The notes under the pieces: model-generated
Told to the model about the DNA's origin: nothing
The model's database searches: none
What the model saw: the letters and a program-made list of their open reading frames with translations, nothing else
Source of the DNA: Vulcanimicrobiota bacterium
GTDB taxonomy: Bacteria; Vulcanimicrobiota; Vulcanimicrobiia; Vulcanimicrobiales; Vulcanimicrobiaceae
DNA length: 6,025 bases
Direction of reading: 5' to 3'
Assembly: GCA_019233165.1 (NCBI GenBank)
Contig: JAFAMS010000358.1
Coordinates: forward strand, 1 to 6,025
Position numbers and translations under genes: made by a program
In this document: piece by piece, positions 1-6,025 of the stretch
Layout: the number at the start of each line of letters is the position of its first letter
Numbering within the stretch: the first letter of the stretch is position 1

Positions 1-1
1 G

Positions 2-478
2 ACGATGACGGCGCTGGGAACGCAGAGCAATCAGCTCTCGCTCACCGCCGGCGACGTCACGATCGTCGTTCGCCTCGTCGACGGCCAGTATCCCAATTAC
101 CAGCAAGTGATTCCGGCGAAGTTCGATCGTTCGGTGACGGTCAACACGACCGCTTTGATCGGTGCCCTCCGGCGTGCCGAGCTCGTCGCCGGCGATCGCG
201 CGAGCATGGTGAAGATCGCCGTCGGCAACCAGAATCTCGTGATCACCGCAAACTCCGACGTCGCCGGGAACGCCTTCGAAGAGCTCGAGGTCGAGCAAGC
301 CGGCGAAGACCTGACGATCGCGTTCAACGCGCGGTATCTCGTCGAGATCCTCACGCACGTCGACTCGCCGCAGGTCGTTCTGGAGTTCTTAGGCCCGCTC
401 TCGCCCGCCGCGATCCGGCCGCTGGAGCCGGTCGCCGGGAGCACGCTGCTCTACGTCTTGATGCCGCTCCGGCAGTAG
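2..478 (+). CDS. dnaN: DNA polymerase III beta sliding clamp, C-terminal part (5' end outside window)
   Basis: This is the last 158 codons of the beta clamp, the ring that encircles DNA and holds polymerase III and other repair enzymes. The reading frame is open from the left edge, so the gene starts upstream; the ATG at position 5 is internal. The visible part covers the end of domain II and all of domain III. Recognisable landmarks are the RLVDGQYPNYQQVIP segment (matching KLVDGRFPDYRRVLP of E. coli), the LVITAN strand, the segment IAFNARYLVEIL, and the C-terminal YVLMPLRQ, which corresponds to the YVVMPMRL tail that forms part of the pocket for clamp-binding peptides. The stop is TAG at 476-478. 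recF follows after 13 nt with no yaaA-type S4 gene between them, unlike in Bacillus. Identity rests on family recognition along the whole visible length and on the neighbouring genes. Confidence 0.96.
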   Translation, partial: TMTALGTQSNQLSLTAGDVTIVVRLVDGQYPNYQQVIPAKFDRSVTVNTTALIGALRRAELVAGDRASMVKIAVGNQNLVITANSDVAGNAFEELEVEQAGEDLTIAFNARYLVEILTHVDSPQVVLEFLGPLSPAAIRPLEPVAGSTLLYVLMPLRQ

Positions 479-491
479 GGACGCACGGCGG

Positions 492-1618
492 GTGCTCCTC
501 GAGCATCTGACGCTCGCGAACCTTCGGAACTATCTCTCGCTCGAGTTTGGGCCGGCGCCCGGCGTCAATCTGCTCGTCGGCGCGAACGCGCAAGGGAAGA
601 GCAACCTGCTCGAAGCGATCGCCCTGCTCGGGACCGGGAAGTCGTTCCGCACGACGCGCGAGTCGGAGCTGATCCGCCGCGGTGCGCCGCTGGCGAGCGT
701 GAGCGGAACGGCGCGCGTCGGTGCGGCTCGGCCGATCGCGATCAACTTGGCCTGTACGATCGTCGCGGGCGCCGGCGGGACCCGCAAGCAGTACACGCTC
801 AACGGTGAGGGCGTACGCTACGCCTCGTTTTTGGGAAGCGTCAAGACGGTCACGTTCGTCCCATCCGACCTCTCGCTCGTCGCCGGCAGCCCGTCGCTGC
901 GCCGGACGATGTTGAACGAAGCACTCTCGCTTGCGGACTCCCGCTACTATCGCCATCTGGCGGCGTATCGAAAAGCCCTCACGCAAAAGAACGCGCTCTT
1001 GCGCGGAGCGATCCCGCCCGACCCCGATTTGCTCGCGGTCTACGACGAAGGGCTCGTCCGCGAGGGGACCGCGCTCATCCTCGCGCGCCGGCACTACGTG
1101 GCGGCGCTCGGCGAGGTTGCCTCGAGCGTTCACGGGCACTGGATCCATGGTGAGCGGCTCGAGCTGCGCTACGCACCGAACGTCTTCTCATACGGCGCAC
1201 AAGCCGTGACGCCGACCGAAGACGCCGTCGCGGCGGCGTTCGTGGAGCGCCTCGCCGAGCAGCGAGCGGCGGAAGCAGCGCGAAAAGTCAGTCTCGTGGG
1301 CCCGCACCGCGACGACCTCGTCTTTACGCTCGACGGCGAGCCGCTGGCGACGTACGGCTCGCAAGGGCAGCACCGCACCGCCGTGCTCGCACTCAAAGTC
1401 GCCGAATACGCCGTCCTGAGCGACCGCACCGGCGAGGCGCCGATCCTGCTTCTCGATGACGTCTTCTCGGAGCTCGACGCGGATCGTGCGACGGCGTTCG
1501 TCGGCGCGCTCTCCGGCGTGGAGCAAGCGTTTATCACCGCGACGCAGCCGCCGCGCGCGCTGAAAACGCAAGCCGAGGAAACCGTCGTGTGGCGGGTCGA
1601 GGCCGCGCGCCTGCGGCG

Positions 1619-1625
<7 letters not shown>
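492..1625 (+). CDS. recF: DNA replication and repair protein RecF
   Basis: RecF is a cytoplasmic SMC-like ABC ATPase that binds gapped DNA and, with RecO and RecR, helps load RecA during gap repair and fork recovery. The product has 377 residues, slightly longer than E. coli RecF (about 357). Visible motifs are Walker A GANAQGKS (residues 30-37) followed by NLLEAI, the family motif GPHRDD (270-275), the ABC signature region YGSQGQHR (288-295), Walker B ILLLDD (318-323) and the D-loop SELD (326-329). No catalytic motif is missing. The GTG at 492 is chosen because LEHLTLANLRNY then aligns with the usual RecF N-terminus. An AGGG (477-480), which overlaps the dnaN stop codon, lies 11 nt upstream and may be a weak ribosome binding site. 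The 3' end overlaps the following dciA-like gene, suggesting translational coupling. Large open frames on the opposite strand here are composition shadows. Confidence 0.97.
1575..1580 (+). promoter_or_regulatory. Possible ribosome binding site for an alternative dciA start
   Basis: GAGGAA sits inside the 3' end of recF, 8 nt before an in-frame GTG at 1589. This is close to a standard Shine-Dalgarno sequence and spacing, whereas the ATG at 1619 has only a GAGG (1599-1602) 16 nt upstream, which is too far. The same six bases encode two glutamates of RecF, so the match may be accidental. If it is used, the DciA-like protein gains 10 residues and its overlap with recF grows from 7 to 37 nt. Confidence 0.3.
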
Positions 1626-4406
<2,781 letters not shown>

Positions 4407-4452
4407 GCGGAAGTTGCCGGGAGCCGGCCCGCGGAATCGTTACGCGGTCTAG
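4407..4452 (+). other. Short intergenic gap between gyrB and the AsmA/TamB-like gene
   Basis: These 46 nt hold one small inverted repeat, GCCGG-GAG-CCGGC (4416-4428), with a 5-bp stem and 3-nt loop and no following T-run, so it is not a credible intrinsic terminator. No Shine-Dalgarno sequence at good spacing precedes the next start, and no clear promoter is visible. An in-frame TAG (4450-4452) touches the following ATG and rules out an earlier start for that gene. The gap is short enough for read-through from gyrB. Confidence 0.5.
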
Positions 4453-6025
4453 ATGAAACCCGGGACCGGATTCACCTTGCGCCGCCGGAGCGTCGCGCTC
4501 GGCGTTGCGATCGCGTTCGTTTTGGCCGTTCTTTGGCTGGGGCGCGACCGGCTCATCGCATTCGGACTTTCCGCCGGCCTGCGGCTTGCGACCGGGTATT
4601 CTCTGCAGATCGGGAAGGCGCAGTTCGGTAGCGCGCACGCGGCGCTCTTCGACGTTCGCGTGACGCGCCGAGGCGAGCCGGTCCTCGACGCCCGGCGAAT
4701 CGACGTCGACTACGCGCTGCGCGACGTGTTCCCGGGAGGCGAGCACCGCTACGGCTTCGTCGGACTCGCGATCAATCGGCCGCATCTCTATCTGATCCGT
4801 CATCGCGACGGTTCGTTCAACGTCGCCTCACCCGGCGGGCAAGCGGTCCCCACAACGACGCGCCGGGTTGCGACGCCGTACTTTTTCACCGCCCGAGTGA
4901 CCGGTGGCTCGCTCGACCTCATCGATGCGACGAACCCCGATCCGTCGGGCCGCAGCGTGCGCTTCGAGGGCCTCCATGGAGCGGCGTCCGTCAAGACGGA
5001 CGAGCGCACGCGGTACCGTTTCGACGCGGAACTCGTCGAGGGTCGACGCGCGTATCCGTTGCACGCAGGCGCGACGATCGACGTCCCACGCGGTTACGGC
5101 GTCCACCGCTTTACGATCCCCGATCTGCCGCTGCGCGGTCTCGGCAATTTCTTGATCGACTCCAACGTCGCCCAAGTCCGCGCCGGGCACTTGCGCGACC
5201 TCGACGTGCGCTTGTACGCGCTGGACCTGCGCGCCGACGAGCCGGTCGACTATCATCTGGGAGGACGCGCGTACCTGGACGGCGTCGGAATGAAGCTCGA
5301 CGTCTTGACCAAGCCGGTCGTCGGGATGCGCGGTGAGATCGTCTTCGCCGACGGGGCGATCGCGATGCCGCGAATCGACGGTCAAATCGGGACGACGGCG
5401 CTGCGCGGCGCCGGCGGAATGTACGACTTTTCGAACCCGCAGTTCCGCTTGGCGGTCACGACGCGCGAAGATCTGAGCGTCCTGCACCGCGACTTCAACT
5501 TTCTCAAGACGGAGCCGCTCGCCGGTCCGCTCGCGGCGAACTGTCTCTTGAAAGGCGATGTCGGGAACCCGCTGATCCTCGCCGACGCGAGCTCGCCGCT
5601 GGTGACGTACGGAACGATCCCCGTTCGCGAGTTCCGGGCATCGATCGGCTACCACGACGGCGTCGTTATCGCGGGCGGCGTGACGGCGCGCGTGGGGAAT
5701 ATCGCGACCCGCGTCGCCGGACGGTTTCTGACATCGGCGAAGGACGTCGACGTCAGCCTCGCGCTCGAAGCGCGCGCGCCCGCCGGCGCGATGCCGTACC
5801 TCGACCGCCTCGCGCCGCACGCAGCCTCGCAGATGACGCTCGTCGGGAACGGTCAAAACTTGCTCGTCGACGCGCGCGGGCTCGTCGACGCCGAAGGGAA
5901 CGGTGAGAGCGCCTCCGGGCTGTTCGCGCTGAACCCGCATGCGGTCGGCGAGCTTGGGCCGTTTGCGGTGCGGCAAGCCGGCGGCGGAGCGCTCGACGGC
6001 GCGTTCGTCATCGACCGCGAGCGCG
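4453..6025 (+). CDS. AsmA/TamB-like envelope protein, N-terminal part (3' end outside window)
   Basis: The frame is open from ATG 4453 to the right edge (524 codons, no stop), so only the N-terminal part is seen. A TAG immediately upstream in the same frame fixes ATG as the earliest start. Residues 13-30 are a hydrophobic helix (SVALGVAIAFVLAVLWLG) preceded by RRR (10-12), the pattern of an uncleaved inner-membrane anchor with the rest exported. What follows is long, strand-rich and repetitive in character, with few cysteines and no catalytic motif. Segments such as SLQIGKAQFG, VLDARRIDVDYALRDVF and AGPLAANCLLKGDVGNP resemble the repeated beta-strand units of AsmA/TamB proteins, which form long grooves across the periplasm and are linked to outer-membrane protein assembly or lipid transfer. 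The diagnostic TamB C-terminal domain (DUF490) would lie outside the window, so AsmA-like versus true TamB cannot be decided. It follows gyrB by 46 nt and is probably co-transcribed with the replication genes. Confidence 0.72.
   Translation, partial: MKPGTGFTLRRRSVALGVAIAFVLAVLWLGRDRLIAFGLSAGLRLATGYSLQIGKAQFGSAHAALFDVRVTRRGEPVLDARRIDVDYALRDVFPGGEHRYGFVGLAINRPHLYLIRHRDGSFNVASPGGQAVPTTTRRVATPYFFTARVTGGSLDLIDATNPDPSGRSVRFEGLHGAASVKTDERTRYRFDAELVEGRRAYPLHAGATIDVPRGYGVHRFTIPDLPLRGLGNFLIDSNVAQVRAGHLRDLDVRLYALDLRADEPVDYHLGGRAYLDGVGMKLDVLTKPVVGMRGEIVFADGAIAMPRIDGQIGTTALRGAGGMYDFSNPQFRLAVTTREDLSVLHRDFNFLKTEPLAGPLAANCLLKGDVGNPLILADASSPLVTYGTIPVREFRASIGYHDGVVIAGGVTARVGNIATRVAGRFLTSAKDVDVSLALEARAPAGAMPYLDRLAPHAASQMTLVGNGQNLLVDARGLVDAEGNGESASGLFALNPHAVGELGPFAVRQAGGGALDGAFVIDRER

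Noticed and set aside
1..60. ATG at position 5 as the start of a separate small gene
   Set aside because: The frame is open to the left edge and the protein aligns with the inside of the beta clamp, so this ATG is an internal methionine codon of dnaN.
351..1148. 265-residue open frame on the minus strand across the dnaN-recF junction
   Set aside because: It lies antisense to two clear genes, is rich in Arg and Ala as expected from GC-rich shadow frames, and resembles no family.
4416..4428. GCCGG-GAG-CCGGC inverted repeat after gyrB as a terminator
   Set aside because: The stem is only 5 bp, the loop is 3 nt and no T-run follows. Such short GC palindromes are expected by chance in this DNA.
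4828..5976. 382-residue open frame on the minus strand under the last gene, the longest on that strand
   Set aside because: The + strand frame has a credible start, a membrane anchor and AsmA/TamB-like strand pattern to the window edge. The minus frame is dominated by Arg, Asp, Val and Gln with no recognisable motif.

Overview
This window is a compact, one-directional block of the conserved bacterial replication and recombination cluster. The order on the + strand is: the 3' part of dnaN (sliding clamp), recF (recombination and gap-repair ATPase), a DUF721/DciA-type gene (replicative-helicase loader family), complete gyrB (gyrase subunit B), and the 5' part of a large AsmA/TamB-like envelope protein that runs off the right edge. 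dnaN-recF-DUF721-gyrB is the arrangement often found beside dnaA and the chromosomal origin. dnaA and oriC would therefore be expected just left of the window, but neither is visible here.

The DNA is GC-rich, with strong G/C preference at third codon positions, and it is packed tightly. dnaN and recF are 13 nt apart, recF overlaps the dciA-like gene (by 7 nt with the preferred ATG), the dciA-like gene overlaps gyrB by 14 nt, and only 46 nt separate gyrB from the last gene. No stretch over 300 nt lacks a gene. I see no rRNA, tRNA, CRISPR, insertion sequence, phage or other mobile element, and no convincing terminator. The five genes look like one co-transcribed and translationally coupled unit.

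The organism is a bacterium of high GC content. The TamB/AsmA-like protein argues for a two-membrane (diderm) envelope. High GC, dnaN-recF-DUF721-gyrB order and a diderm envelope gene together would fit a deep-branching diderm lineage such as Candidatus Eremiobacterota (WPS-2). That placement is an inference from memory of gene order and composition, not a demonstrated assignment.

Functionally, the clamp tethers polymerase to DNA, RecF with RecO/RecR directs RecA to gapped DNA, the DciA-like protein is expected to help load the DnaB helicase, and GyrB with GyrA (not in the window) removes positive supercoils ahead of the fork. The last gene belongs to a different process, probably transfer of lipid or protein between the inner and outer membranes. 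It occupies the place where many bacteria carry gyrA.

This is mostly a core-genome region, and I do not see a new defence or mobile system. The points worth a second look are the architecture of the DciA-like protein (DUF721 domain, linker, four-cysteine zinc ribbon, about 110-residue C-terminal region), substitutions in the GyrB TOPRIM block, the overlapping start without a recognisable ribosome binding site at gyrB, the envelope gene directly after gyrB, and an excess of the palindrome CGATCG/GCGATCGC.
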